A stretch of DNA of 64,000 bases from contig NC_067490.1 of assembly GCF_947179515.1 (NCBI RefSeq), positions 26,896,827 through 26,960,826 of the forward strand. The letters are read 5' to 3'. Below are positions 41,884 to 54,715 of the stretch, one piece after another. Source of the stretch: Apodemus sylvaticus (lineage: Eukaryota; Chordata; Mammalia; Rodentia; Muridae). The first letter of the stretch is position 1. The number at the start of each line of letters is the position of its first letter. The notes under the pieces were generated by a model that was not told the DNA's origin, made no database searches, and saw only the letters and a list, made by a program, of their open reading frames with translations. Made by a program: the position numbers and the translations under genes.

Positions 41884-44800
41884 GGAAAATAAAAACAAAA
41901 CCTCAGCTGAGTCTCTGGATCTGCATCAGCAGAAAGTTCCCACAAGGCTCCATGCTAGAGTAACTATCAACTGTTGGAGACATTGGGATCCATGGTTACT
42001 GTGTCCCTGTGTCCTCCAGTTCTTGTCCTTCCAGGCACAAGTGACTAGCCGTTCTCTCAGTCAGAATTTCCCCAATAGACCCCCAACAGAGGACTAAAGC
42101 TGAAGTGGCATAGGAAGAGATTGTGACACGGGACAGAATTTTATCCGTTACTAAGAAACCTCAGAATCCTCACAGCTGGTAACACACAGGACTGGTCAAC
42201 AAGGAGATCCATCCTATTTCAGAGATTCAGCATAGATAACTCTGCTTCCATCCACGTCTGAAAAAAGATTGGGGTGAAGATGGGGACTCTCGAGAGGAAG
42301 GAGCACATACCTTGTCTCCTCTGGTGTAGTCTAAAAGGACAATTAAACTATAATCCTACAAGATAAAATGGAGTCCAAAAATAGAACCAAGATGCTCCTA
42401 TATTTCAGACAGAAAGTGAGCCAGTCCATGAAAAATAATTCTCAGAACCACAAGCCAGTTTCAGGGAGATGTTAGATTGCTGAGATTCCACAAGCAAACA
42501 CAAGAATACATCTCTACTCCCAGGAAATGACAGGCAGGGCACCTGAAGGACAATCTGATGCCTTTCTCCCTGTGTGTACTGGGCAATAGGGAAATTCTCT
42601 GGCTGTCCAGTAGTTGGATACTTCAGCTCTGGGCATGAAGCACAGAGCAACAAGACCAGACAAAGACAGAAAATGGAGAAAGTGTCCAGATTGGAAAGAT
42701 CCCTAGTTACAGACAAAGCCAGGTGGTCAACCGTCAACAGCAGGAGACACTATGATCTACAATCCCTATATATTAGAAGGGATATCTGGTCTACCTAAGC
42801 TCTATTGAGTAACCCATCTCTCAGCCAGGTGTCTCATGCCTCAAGCTTCACACTGTGGAAGAAGTAAGGCACAGACCGGACTGGTTAACCCCTTCTTACT
42901 GTAATTCCAGTGGTTGCCTTTGTGAATACACTAGAAGACTTTCCTCTGAGTCAGGTGCTCCAACATCTGGATCTCAAACCTGTAAAAGTCTGGAGGGCAC
43001 TGGCAGGTGATATGAGCTTACTTGCCAGTGTAAGTGATGGTGCTTTTTCCTAATTACCATCTGCTTTCAAGGACAAACAGACTCCCGGAGTGTCTTTCCT
43101 CCACAGAAGCATTCACTGTCCCTGGGCAAGTCCTACAGCTCAGCTGATGGTGATCTGTTATGCCAACAAGTCTTAGCTTCGTATCAGATCCAGGTACAAA
43201 GCTCTCTCCAGGTACAAAGTCTCTCCAAACTGAGACTTTGCAGCTAAGGAGAAGTTCCTAGCTGACCCTGAGCTGAGCAGAGATACCTAAAGTTAAGGAC
43301 TTTCAAGTACCTGGAGGTATAATCGCCTGTGGCTATGGGAACCAGGGTCACCTGGAAGAAAGCTGGGGCTGAAATAGAACAGTCGGTGAGAGAAGACAAT
43401 GTACTTCTGATTAAGACTCCAAATTTAAAGGTGGGGGGAAAACCCTTCCCCCAAAGGCTGGGAACTCATTCACAAAACAGGTTTGGTTGCTCAACAGGTG
43501 GTGGTTCCTCTCTGTAAACTGCAGGTCCTTGAAGAACAATGGACTTCGCCTTGCTCCACCCTTGGTTAGCAGTTGTGGCTAGCGCCAAGGTCTGAATATC
43601 CCACTCAAAGGCTTGGGGGGGGGGGCACATGGAGGCCGTCTCCAGGGCCAGAGAGGAATGGCCAGGTCCAAATGAAGACACTAGGCATGTCAACATCTCT
43701 GGAACCACTTCCACAGGAGAGCTAGGATGCCTAGAAATACCACAGATTGACTGCCAGAGTCTGAAGAGCACCAAGTTGGTCAGGAGTGAGCTTCCAGAAG
43801 AGGAGGTATCTCCATGCCACACCAAGGCAAGTTCACTAGAAGACTTAGTGACAAAACAATAAACAAGGAAAAATGGTGACCTAAAGGAATCAGGAATCCT
43901 GAAGCAGGTGATAATTTCTAATGCTGTCTACATGACTGGCCAACTTGACCTCATGCCATTTTCTAGGGTCCTGTCACTAAACCCAAGGATGTCTATAACC
44001 AGACAAGTTATAGGATAATCACCACAGACCAGAGTTAAACTGAGGCTGGGCAGTCACCTGAGCCTCAGTGTGGCAATGGCTGAAGCAGAAATCTAACAGA
44101 CCTTGCTGTACCCTGGAGCAGGATCCGAGGTTAGCTTTAGATTTGGCAGATCAGTGAGGTCCTACCCAACTGGACCCCAAAATATGGTTTTATCTGAAAC
44201 TATAGCTTTAAGGAGGAAATCCAGTGAACAGGAAGTCATTAGAGTGAACTGGAGTATAATGGAACTGTGTCCCTCATGATGGGAAATCAGAATAGAGACA
44301 TGCATGAGCCAGTAGAGGTTGGGGTGATGTTTCTACAAGAAATTAAGGTCATGGCTAAAAATCTATCTCTGGAAGCCTGGGACAGAGCCTCCTCACAGCC
44401 TTACAGGAAATTGCCTTCAGTTTAGCCCTCTGTCCTCTAAAACAGAGAGGCCAATCTTCCCAGGCTACTTCATGCAACTTTGGTTTATGGGCTTGACATT
44501 TAACATGTACAAGAAGAGACTGATGGTTGGACAATGTTCTCACCTTCCTCTCACCTTTAGCCAACTGGTAAACCCCTGGGGCTGGGATGCTAGAGAAACT
44601 AGACCTGACTCTGAACCACTTGATGGCTGAAACAGAACCTAGCTAAGGATCCATGATCTAAGGTCAATAAGATGGTCTATAAGGACCCAAGAGAGACTTT
44701 CTTGGAGTCAACAGATCCTGGATTCAGCCAAGCTCTAACTCTACCATGACTGATTTCAGGTGCCATGGCTTTTTCCTCTATGAACTCCAGGGTGCAGCAT

Positions 44801-45348
44801 CAGGACCAGAAAAAGATAAAATCTTAGGAAACAAGACAGAAGAATCCTAACATACAGCCTTCAGTCAACACAGAGCAAAATAAGGAGTTCAGGACTTGAG
44901 CCATGAGGATGCTCACAACTGATCCACAGGGCTTCTGTTATCTCTAAGATGATCTCAGCACAGAGCAAGGGTGAAGACCAGCATGAAGGCATCTAGTCTT
45001 CAAAATACATAGGACCAGGCTTCATATAAAGATTCAGACTCAAGGACAAATGGGAGGTAGGTCCTAGTGGGATTCATTCCTATACACAAATGTCCATTGG
45101 TACAAGAACACAAGGCCTCCAGCATGGACCTCAGGCCCAAGTATCTCACCTCCCAACATCTCTGGGTGTCTCAGCTGTGGTTGTCTGGTCCGCATCCACA
45201 GCAAGGATGAGACCTTCAATTTCTTCAGAACCACTCCAAGGATATTCATGGGAGGACCAGAGCTTTTTTCTCTCAGGTACACACTGGAATGGCTTGAGTC
45301 ATGTGATCAGTCAAAGTCATGGATTCAGGAGGGGTTGGGATTAGATAT
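41884..45348. other. Single-copy, SINE-free sequence
   Basis: 3.5 kb with no recognised transposon. Notable only for a G13 run at about 43613-43625 and an 18-bp imperfect tandem pair (ccaggtacaaagctctct) at 43190-43226. No open frame above about 120 codons and no recognised exon. Confidence 0.4.
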
Positions 45349-45363
45349 AAGAGCAATAGCTGA

Positions 45364-45543
45364 AGCCAGGCAGTGGTGGTGCATGCCTATAATCTCAGCA
45401 CTCTGGGAGGCAGAGGCAGGCAGATTTCTGAGTTTGAGGCCAGCCTGGTCTACAGAGTGAGTTCCAGGACATCCAGGGCTATACAGAGAAACCCTATCTC
45501 AGAAAAACCAAATCCAAAAAACCAAAAACCAAAACAAACAAAA
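45364..45543 (+). mobile_element. Young B1 SINE with perfect target duplication
   Basis: Near-consensus B1 with A-rich tail, flanked by aagagcaatagctga at 45349-45363 and 45544-45558. Confidence 0.97.
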
Positions 45544-45558
45544 AAGAGCAATAGCTGA

Positions 45559-46125
45559 TAATATCAGTAGAGGCAGAGGAGAGCTCACTGTAGTGCCTGA
45601 TAATAATCGACTCTGGGTATCCAGTGCCACATTCCCCTTAACTTCCCAACTCCAAGTAAGAAAGCCCTAATTACTTCCAAGGATGCCCATCTAGCCAGAA
45701 GTAGAAATCTAACCTCCACCTATTTTATAAGGGGACACCAGGTTATGGAACCATTGGCCAGCAAATACACTCTCATTGTACTGTTAGCCTCCAGGGGAGC
45801 CCATTCTTGGCCAAGAGCCTGGCCATAAACCTAGATTTTCTAAGAAAGTGGAGTCAAACTGGGTCACACCATCAACTTAAGAGCCCAGTGGGGCAAAAGT
45901 CTCACCAGCACAACCTGAAGCACAAGAAGGGAGCCTTGTTGACCTATCTACAAAATAAGGGTGCCACTGACCATCACAGGAGGGGTTACAGTAAGAAACT
46001 GTACACTGTCTGCTGTCAGTCACATGCTAGCTCCCCTTTCCCCTGGCCTGCTCCAATTCCTCTAATGCCAGCCAACCAGGAAGACAGATTTGTAGGTGCC
46101 TCCTGTCTCCTTGTCAGTTAACCTG
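45559..46125. other. Single-copy sequence, possible body of a retrocopy
   Basis: No domain recognised. It lies immediately upstream of an AATAAA signal and a poly(A) run at 46126-46158. Confidence 0.35.
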
Positions 46126-46158
46126 CAATAAAGCTTTTTCTTGTTTAAAAAAAAAAAA
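46126..46158 (+). other. AATAAA signal followed by poly(A)
   Basis: AATAAA near 46126 is followed 15-20 bases later by 12 A. This layout is expected at the 3' end of a reverse-transcribed mRNA or LTR transcript inserted in the genome. No parent gene identified. Confidence 0.45.
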
Positions 46159-47430
46159 GCAGTACCATAGTAACAGGCATCTATCCCTCACTTTGAATCA
46201 CAGGCTTAGTATCTACAACTGGTTTTCAAAAACCCCACCCCCAACCTGTCTGTGTGTGGAACTCAACAGACTGCTGAAACCTCCCACTAAGAGGTCAAAA
46301 ACACCTGGCTGGAGGCAGAGAAGACCTCACTGAAAGGCTGTAGATTTCTGATCCAGCAACAAGGCTACAAACTGTCTTGATTCCCCCCTCTCAGCAGTTG
46401 CAAACATAGGACTGCCTGATTGGGGGGGAAAGCCATCTCAAGTGGCAGAGCCCAGTACATGCCTCAGCCCAGGAAATACTGTTGAAGACAAGCACCTGAC
46501 TGAGGACCTGCAGCAGGGTCAATGGTATTACCACAGTCTCTTACAGCACCTGGGTAGAGTGTCATTTGAGCCAAGGAAAGAGGTTCATGGGAAAAGAAGC
46601 CCACCAGATCCTAGGGAGCCTACTGACAAAGAACCAACGTGGCAGCAAGTCCAGCTCAATCCAGCCATAAGCTATAGAGCCCAGCACAGCTTCCACATCC
46701 ATCCTAAGACCCAGAACAGCTTGATCAGAGGTCCAGCATGTAGTGATGGCTGGAACTGCACACTCCTCTGAGGTTCCCAGCAGAGTCTCCCAGATGACTG
46801 CTAGGCCCAGCTATGCATTCCCAGAGCCAAATCCCAGCATCACTTAGAACCATATTGTACCCTTACATGTAACTTCCAAGGTCACCCTCTTATGCATAAC
46901 AATCAGAGACAACACAGGATAATTCTTTCATTCCACCACCACCAAGGTCTAATGCAATCACAGCAATATGAACTGAATTAAATGAGCGTAGGCCATTGAA
47001 CAGTCAGGCCCAATAAAAGAGCAGGCATTCATTCAGTTTTCTATGTCCAAGATAAGTCTGAAAACATGGCCACATGCTAGCTACTTGCTTATATTTTTCT
47101 TTACAGCATTCTGAGACTGGAGCTGCATTCGCAAGAGAGAAAACAAGTCAGTCAGCCTGGCCCTGCAGGCTCCTCCTTCACCTTCAGCAAGGCCTGGAGA
47201 CCAAGTGTTCTCTGGGCCTTTCCTGGCTGCTCAATGTGAAGAGAAGTCCAAGCAACTGTCTCATAGCCTCCCTGATGGATTAAAAAGTACACCTAACTTC
47301 AAGCTAAGAGAGGTCCTTTCAGAAGGGCCAATGGGGTTTTGATAGCTTCTTCAACCCAGAATGCTGGGTAATCTTCACAGGTGGGGACTCTTTTGAGTAG
47401 AAGCGGGAAGATATCCATAATGAGCTTACA
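46159..47430. other. Single-copy sequence, no gene recognised
   Basis: A good-looking splice acceptor (pyrimidine-rich run ending in tttctttacag) lies at about 47095-47106, but no convincing exon follows. No recognised transposon. Confidence 0.4.
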
Positions 47431-47625
47431 TGCTGGGCAGTGGTGGCACACGCCTTTAATCCCAGCACTTGGGAGGCAGAGGCAGGCAGATTTCTGAGTT
47501 CGAGGCCAGCCTGGTCTACAGAGTGAGTTCCAGGATAGCCAGGGCTACACAGAGCAGCCCTGTCTCAAAAAAAACAAAACAAAAAACCAAAGCAAAACAA
47601 AAAACAAACAAACAAAAAACCACAG
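47431..47625 (+). mobile_element. B1 SINE
   Basis: Near-consensus B1 with a long AAAC-rich tail. Flanks tgagcttaca and tgagcttata form a target duplication with one mismatch. Confidence 0.95.
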
Positions 47626-49094
47626 TGAGCTTATACAAGAGGTGTAAATGGTAATACTGTGATTTCTCACTTCTAGGGAGCCAGCCTTCAAGAGAGGAAC
47701 AGAGACTCGGGGTCACCCAGTGAACCTGAGTTTCAGATAACACAATGTTTCAATAGAAGCGTGTCCCATACACAGGTGTCATGCTTTACCTGGCAACCTG
47801 TTCCTACCCTATAGACATGATGTCACTGGCTTCACACTTGACTTGACAGCCTCCAAAAGTCACAAAGAGAAGTAATCGTGTTCTTCCTTGAACTTGATTC
47901 GTTTCCAGAAAGTTGATAGTTTTCAAAACTGCCCCAAGACAACCATGTAAGAAGGAGCTTGAGGCAGGCAAGGTCTTTCAGAGTGACGAATGGACCCCTT
48001 GGGAACACTTAGACCCTTGGCCTCTGGGTTCCTACCACGATCACTGTCTTCTTCCCTGGGCACAGGTATGCAGGGGTGCCACTCTCCCTGGGCCTGGGCT
48101 CTGAGGCTCCCACAGTGGACACTGCTTTGCAAGCTAGTGCAGAGGAGCCAGAAGGTAGGAAAATGTCTCTCAAACTGCACTCGGCCCGCTAGAAATGCCT
48201 TTCTGGAGCGGAGGTTGGGAGGAGTCCAGAAGCTCTACCATGTCTTGGTAGAGATTTCCCTTCAAAACTGTTCTCAAGAACTGTTCTGCCTGCATGTCTT
48301 AGCACTGTTTTACTGAAATAGAAATGTTTGGTTTCTTTGGAATGTCAGTCATGTCAAATGCTTTTTTTCTTTTTTCAGGGGAACACAGGTAAAAGGATGT
48401 TTTGTTAAAGCAGACATGTGAAAGGATGTTATCTTGAAGCATACACAAGTGAACGGATGTTTTGCTGGAACAGACACAGGCAAAAGGATATTTTGCTACA
48501 GCACACACATGAAAGGATGCATGATGTTCAGAAGGCGTATAAATGTGACCTCACAGACAGTGGTAGCTTGACCACGGGTTTGCTTTGCTCCACCTCCCTA
48601 TTCTTTGCTAATGACATGGATGTATTGGTTCGCCTTACATTGCATTGCTGAGCTCCACTTATGGTGAGGCCAGAGAGAAACTCACCAAAGAACTTCTTGT
48701 GAGGTTCCTGCAGCTTCTTGCTGCTTCTGCAGCCTTGGACTGGTTGGCGAGTCTTGGGGTTTCTTCTGGATTGAACTGCCCTTGCTGGTTCATAGGTGGT
48801 GTCTGCCAAGAGAACTGGACTACAGCAGCTGATTTGCATTTGGTGTTTGCTATGGGACTGAACTGTTACTATCCTGACAATGAAGATTGGACTTGCCCCC
48901 AAAGAACCATTTCTAAACAGGTCTACTTCCCCTGTGTCCTAATAGCTTTTATTTTTCACTACTCCTGGTGGGCGGTAGGCTAGAAGGGAGGTTGAATGCT
49001 TATTAAATTAGGTTAAGAAAAATGTATGCCTACATTTTATTGTGGTATTACTTAAGACATATTGAGACAGGTATGTGTAGTCCTAAATTCCCCA
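47626..49094. other. Single-copy sequence and a possible LTR-like repeat
   Basis: About 48,640-48,980 (gagaactggactacagcagc, gaagattggacttgccccca) reads like a rodent LTR-type repeat, but the family could not be named. No gene seen. Confidence 0.35.
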
Positions 49095-49271
49095 TTTTTT
49101 CAAATATGTTATCTATATAAGCACACTGTAGCCATCTTCAGACACACCAGAAGAGGGCATTGGAGCCCATTACAGATGGTTGTGAGCCACCATGTGGTTC
49201 CTGGGAATTGAACTCAGTGCCTCTGGAAAGAGCAGTCAGTGCTCTTAACCACTGAGCCATCTCTCCAGCTC
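49095..49271 (-). mobile_element. B2 SINE
   Basis: Complement of B2: agccatcttcagacacacca, gagccaccatgtggttcctg, ccactgagccatctctccag. Confidence 0.93.
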
Positions 49272-49914
49272 ACATTCCCCACTCTCAACAGCTAAACTCA
49301 CATCCTATAGCATTACCCACAGTTCACTACCCTGCCTCTATCCTGAACCCATCTACTAGAGTACACCAAACCTCCTAGAATAGTTTTGGACTCAACTTCC
49401 TTTGAAGCTGCTCAGCCATGTTGAAGCTTACGATAACTAGGTTACTTTAGAAACATTGGAAGATGAGTCCTCTCAGAAACAGTTGAGATTAAAGGCAACT
49501 GCATGCCTCATGTCCAGCAGTACTGACTTGTGTTGCCTCTTGTAATTAGCCCTAGTTGCCTTAATAATCCGTCTCCATGGATAAGACATAGTTATTTTAC
49601 CTCTCACAATAATATGGATATTCCTGGCCAGAATCCCCAGTGCCTGCTCAGGGGCCCAGGCTCCTTCTACATTGTGGCTCTGCCCTCCATTGGGACCTCA
49701 GTCTTCACTATAGATGAGGGAGAGAATGAGACTTGGAGGGCTTTCAGGTAGGAAATACTCATGATTATAGACTGTTACCTAGAACTTACTTATCCATGTC
49801 TGCATGTGATAGAAGCTACAAAACAGTCTAGCCTATGACTTCAGGATCCAGGACCAGCATGTCCCAGCATGGTCTAGGAACCATGTATCTGATTTACTAT
49901 GAGTCTGTTATTCT
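49272..49914. other. Single-copy sequence
   Basis: No recognised repeat or gene. Confidence 0.4.
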
Positions 49915-50030
49915 TTTAAGCCAGGATGTTGCCACATGGCTGAGGCTAGCCTCAGACTCACCATGATTCTACCTCAGCCTCCTGAGGGTTAGCATTATAG
50001 ACCCAGACCACCAGGCCTGGCTTCTCCTTC
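49915..50030 (-). mobile_element. Old B1-like (PB1-type) SINE
   Basis: Complement of a 7SL-derived monomer: aggatgttgccacatggctg, gaggctagcctcagactcac, ctacctcagcctcctgaggg. Strongly diverged. Confidence 0.65.
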
Positions 50031-50866
50031 ATATTCTAATTTTAAATACTGATATTGCAAAAATGACCAGAAGTTGCCTTCTTTAACAATACTGCCTGGT
50101 AGTATTATTTAGGGAAGGAATGCTCTTATCTCTCTCATTATCATATCAAAGGCTGTTCATTATCATATCAAAGGCTGGTAATTACTCTGCAGGTGGGCTG
50201 ATCAATATTAGTTAGTGTCCATCTACCTACTTTGCATGTTCATATACAGGTACTCCATCCATATTCTTTGGATCAAGTTTAAGGATCCACAACACCATAT
50301 CTAGTCACTGCTGAACGTTTCTTTCCATGACATCTCTGTAAATAGATCCACTGCTCTGAACACAGCACTCTGCTTCAGCAGAGTGACTAGTAGCAGTAAC
50401 TAACCAATTACTTTTAGCAAATTGTAGTAACTAACACCAAAAAGGCTTGGCCAAGGTTTAGGAAGAACATTGAATTCTTTCTGGCTTAAAAAGCAAGATG
50501 GTCCTGCACCCAAGGCCAAGGGTACATTGTGGAGGAAGAGGCAGCAAGACTGTAAAAGCAGGAGGGACAGGAAGCTCACTGTCAGATTGTGTCTCCTAGA
50601 AGTGTCAGAGACGCTACACCCATGTAATCTCTCCAACATGGCTGCATCGCCAAGGGCTGAACAAGAATACCAATAGACATAAAAGGGGAGAATCTCATGG
50701 GGCCCCAACCCTAGACAAAGAACTACAGGCTGTGTGGTAGGGGTTGGGGGGATAATCTTTCCCAGAGAGGAGCCTCACAGTTGATTATCCAATACCAAGT
50801 GGTCATCCCTAAGATCATATTGAAGTAACATTATATCGACTGAGCAGGTTATATTTATGTATTTAG

Positions 50867-50868
<2 letters not shown>
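50031..50868. other. Single-copy sequence with 22-bp tandem pair
   Basis: A perfect 20-mer (cattatcatatcaaaggctg) occurs at 50136-50155 and 50158-50177. No gene seen. Confidence 0.45.
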
Positions 50869-50899
<31 letters not shown>

Positions 50900-50926
50900 T
50901 GTCTGTCTGTCTGTCTGTCTATCTGT
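50869..50926. repeat. (GT)n(CTGT)n compound microsatellite
   Basis: About 14 GT units followed by about six CTGT units. Confidence 0.96.
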
Positions 50927-52412
50927 GTAACAAAGAAAAAAGGCAATACATTTGAGAGAGAGAAAGGGAGCCAATGAGAAAGATTGGAGAAGAAAAGGGA
51001 AGAGGAAAATGATGGAACTGTTGTAATTTAGAAAATTGTTAATTAATTAATGACATTAATTTATATGCGATAACCTTTCTAGATTGTTGTGGAATGTTCA
51101 TGAGGCAGTAGAACCGAGTAACAATAGAGATATGTAACCATCTTTCTAAGAAATGACCAGATGGTACATACCCCTGAAAGGCCTACAATTCCTCACAAAG
51201 CGGTCTCATCAACTATCAAGAGCCAGGTACAGGTTCCCAGCAGAATGTGTCAGGGACACTGGGGAGGAATACAAAAGAAAGATGCAGTGAGTTATCCCAA
51301 AAGCAGAGGACAGAAGGGATACCATAGAGAAGGAAGGCCATCAGGGCCTAAGGTTAACCCTACCAGACCTTCTCCCCACTTCCTGTCAAGAGGAGTGTGA
51401 TACCTTGAGCAAGCCACCAGAGCATCCATTTTGTTAAAGTCATCTACCCTCCCTCCTGCTGGCTTTAATCCAGCTTTTATTACATGGACTTGATAACCTC
51501 TTAAAGGGTCACAAGCCACATGCTTTGGTAAGCCACACGGATTCTACACTCACTGGCCCTTCCACATGTGACCTGCCTTGAAACTCCCCTCTTGACCAAC
51601 CTGGCCACCAACCCCTGGCCTCTCTGTGCCTTTGCCTGTGCTTTGGTCTAGTCATAGAGAATCAGGCTATTGGACACCCTATTCTGGAGCCTCTGCCATC
51701 TCTGGTGTTAGCTGTAACTGTTCTTCCTAGCCAGGGTTATCTTCCTGATACCAGCTTAAGAACAGCTTCTGTCATCCAGACCTTGCTGTCCATACTCCAA
51801 CGGCCCAGAGGCATCATGAGCCATGATTACCCAGGACTGAAATGATCCAATTCCCCATGAATGGAGTGTGTTAAACACTCCTTAGCTCACATGACTGCAC
51901 TCCTCTTAGTTGTGCAGCAGAATACTTGGGCATCTCCCTGTGACCCGTTTACCAATCCCTGTGACTTCTGACATCCCATCTGCTTTTCCTGTCTCCATTG
52001 GGTGTCACTGCTATGCTAACTGGCCTCCTCATTTATACTTAGCTCGAACTCAACCTGCAGGGTCTCATCTATTCTGCCAGAAAGATCATTAAAGCTTGAT
52101 ACACCTGCTTGCTTCAGTGGTTGTGGATGCCCAACATGATTTTTAACTCTCGGAGTCAATGTGTTAAAAAAAAAAAAAATCTAGGCATCCAACAAGAGTC
52201 AGGATGTCATGCTAGAAGCTCACAAAGGAATAAAGAACAGACTTCATGACCCAGAACATGGGAACCAGGAAACTGCTGCCACAGTTTCCTTCATGCAAGT
52301 TAAGTAGCCCCAGATGCTAGGACACCCCTGTGGGCATGGTCTCACCCTGGGCTACCAACGGGGGACATTGTCAAATGCCTTGAGTTGGCAGAACCCAATT
52401 ATGTCTCGCCTA
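50927..52412. other. Unclassified sequence, possibly LTR-derived at its right end
   Basis: 52,030-52,180 has an attaaagcttgatacacctg block and a later A13 run, resembling an LTR or retrotranscript 3' end. No gene recognised. Confidence 0.35.
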
Positions 52413-52739
52413 TGTCTTAGTTAGGGTTTTACAGCTGGGAACAAACACCATGACCAAGGCAAGTCTTATAAAGGACAACATTTAATTGGGGCTGGCTTAC
52501 AGGTTCAGAGGTTCAGACCATTATCATCAGGGTGGGAGCATGGCAGCATCCAGGCAGATACAGTACAGGAGGAGCTGAGAGTTCTACATCTTCATCTGAA
52601 GGATGGTAGTTGAAGTCTGACTTCCAGACAGCTAGAATGAGGGTCTTAAAGCCCACACCCACAGTGACACACCTACTCCAACAAGGCCACACCTTCTAAT
52701 AGTGCCACTCTCTGGGCAGAGCATATACAAACCATCACA
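52413..52739 (-). mobile_element. MT-type MaLR solo LTR
   Basis: Complement of a complete LTR, from tgtcttagttagggttttac to catatacaaaccatcaca. Flanks gccta and ggcta form a 5-bp target duplication with one mismatch. No internal region. Confidence 0.92.
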
Positions 52740-53059
52740 GGCTAGAAATATGGAACCAAGATCTTCATCTTGTTATGTTTTCAGTGGTCTATAACATGGA
52801 AATAAATAATTGTGTACATTTAGCACAAGCATTCTTCAACAAACGATCTAGAAATGCCGTCTCTACAAAGCAGGGACCTTCCCTCAGCAGCCATCTTAGC
52901 CAGAAAGGAAGCCATCCTTGAAGGAAGTCTAAAGTGGTAGAAATGAAAAGCGAGAACTCAGCCGGGTGGTGTTGGCATATGCCTGTAAAGGCTAAATAAT
53001 ATTCCACTGTTTAGATAGGTCCCTTTTGTTGGGCTGGTGTTAGTATTGGTATATTTCTG
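52740..53059. other. Spacer with short repeat scraps
   Basis: At 52961-52988 a B1 start (gccgggtggtgttggcatat) breaks off and is followed by L1-like text (ggctaaataatattccactg). No gene seen. Confidence 0.45.
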
Positions 53060-53067
53060 TGCGTGCA

Positions 53068-53110
<43 letters not shown>
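53060..53110. repeat. (GT)n microsatellite
   Basis: About 20 GT units, preceded by gtgcgtgcatgtatg. Confidence 0.96.
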
Positions 53111-53114
<4 letters not shown>

Positions 53115-53134
53115 GGAATAAAAAACGGCCGTGC

Positions 53135-53414
53135 TGTGATGGTTTGTATATGCTTGGGCTAGGGAATGACACTATTAGGAGGTGTAGCCCTGTTGAAGTA
53201 GGTGTGTCACTGTGGGTGTGGGCTTTAAGACCCTCATCCTAGCTGCCTGGAAACCAGTATTCTGCTAGCAGCCTTCAGATGACAATGTAGAACTCTCAGC
53301 TCTTCCTGCACCATGCCTGCCTGGATGCTGCCATGCTCCCGCCTTGATGATAATGGACTGAATCTTTGAACCTGTAAGCCAGCCCAATGTTGTCCTTTAT
53401 AAGAGTTGTCTTGG
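53135..53414 (+). mobile_element. MT-type LTR, 3' end replaced by a B1
   Basis: LTR from tgtgatggtttgtatatgct to taagagttgtcttgg. The expected last 40 or so bases are absent and a B1 follows directly. Confidence 0.9.
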
Positions 53415-53585
53415 GCCAGGTGGTAGTGGCACACGCCTGTAATCCCAGCACTCTGGGAGGCAGAGACAGGCAGATTTCTGAGTTCGAGGGCAGCCTGGTC
53501 TACAGAGTGAGCTCCAGGACAGCTGGGGCTATAGAGAGAAACCCTGTCTCGGGGAAAAAAATCCAAAAAAAAGAAAAGAAAAGAA
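53415..53585 (+). mobile_element. B1 SINE
   Basis: Complete B1 starting gccaggtggtagtggcacac, with an (AAAAG)n tail. The flanks do not form a clear target duplication, consistent with deletion of the adjoining LTR end. Confidence 0.92.
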
Positions 53586-54308
53586 AAGCAAGAACTCTGT
53601 CTTAGCGTAGCTGTCAGAAAGCAGAGGAGCCCTGTTCTGTTTGATTTCCATCCCCGGTGATATCATTCAGGAGTAACTGTCATCAGAGAAAGCCATTTGT
53701 ACTTAACGCCCCGTCTCCTTCCAAACCTGTGCTGTTGAACGACAAGTAGAAGAAAGCCTTCAAAACCAGTTGCAGCCAGCTGAGAGGAGTGGAGCTACAG
53801 AAACCACTCTGCCAACACAGGTCCTGCTCTCGGGCAGGTTTTAGGATCTCTGCCCCAGAATGCTTTTTGTCTGTCTTCTTAGAAACCCGTGGTAATCTCG
53901 ACTGAATCTCTCAATGGGACAACTCCAAACCGGTAGTCACAGCCCCGGTTTTATCCTTAGGTTCCCAGCTTTGTCCTCAGATCCCTAGGCTGTTAACACC
54001 AGGGCAGAGAAGACTGCAAAAGTCTGAGACAGTCTCGGTAATGATGACCAGAAGTGAAGATGCTCCCAGCATCGTTAACCATTCACTAGATTGCATCTGA
54101 CTGCTGGGTGGCTACAGGCATCGCGCCCTGTCATTGGCCCATTCTTAGCTGAGCCTGCTGAAGCGGAAAGTACAGGATCATCTGAAGCCACCAAGAAAGC
54201 TTCCAGATGGCGAATCCCAAAGATCTCAGCTAACCCCAGGGCACTCCGGAGATCAGAAGGCTTCCCTCTCCTCTCCTCAGCCTTCCAGTTTCCTTTGTGT
54301 ATGAACAC
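53586..54308. other. Single-copy sequence
   Basis: No recognised repeat or gene. Confidence 0.4.
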
Positions 54309-54715
54309 TGTTTTAGTTTGGGTTTATTGCCGTGAAGAGGCACCGTGACCATGACAGCTCTTATACAAGAAAACATTTAACTGGGCTGGCTTACAGTTTC
54401 AGAGGTTTAATCTATTATCATCATGGTGGCTAGTGTGGTAGCATGCGGACAGTCATGGCGCTAGAGGAACTGAGAGTTCTACAGGCAGCAGAAGGAGACT
54501 GTGTTCCACACTGGCCATAGCTTGAGCATATGAGACCTCAAAGCCTGCCCCTACACTTCCTCCAACAAGGCCACACCTACTCCAACAAGGCCACACCTAC
54601 TCCAATAAGGCCACACCTACTCCAACAAGGCCACACCTCTTAATAGTGCTACTTCCTATGGTCAAGCATTCAAACCCATGAGTCTATGGGGGCCATCCCT
54701 ATCCAAACCTTTTCA
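54309..54715 (-). mobile_element. MT-type MaLR LTR with tandem expansion
   Basis: Complement of an LTR from tgttttagtttgggtttatt to atccaaaccttttca. Flanks aacac and tacac match at four of five bases. It carries a four-unit 20-bp tandem array at 54561-54640. Confidence 0.8.
54561..54640. repeat. 20-bp tandem repeat inside an LTR
   Basis: Four units of tccaacaaggccacacctac, one with a single change. MT LTRs usually carry one or two copies of this block. Confidence 0.95.

Noticed and set aside
47095..47290. Possible exon after a strong splice acceptor
   Set aside because: The following sequence has no matching donor or recognisable protein; single acceptor-like sites are common by chance.
54561..54640. 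CRISPR-like array of 20-bp repeats
   Set aside because: Directly abutting tandem units without spacers inside an LTR in a mammalian genome.
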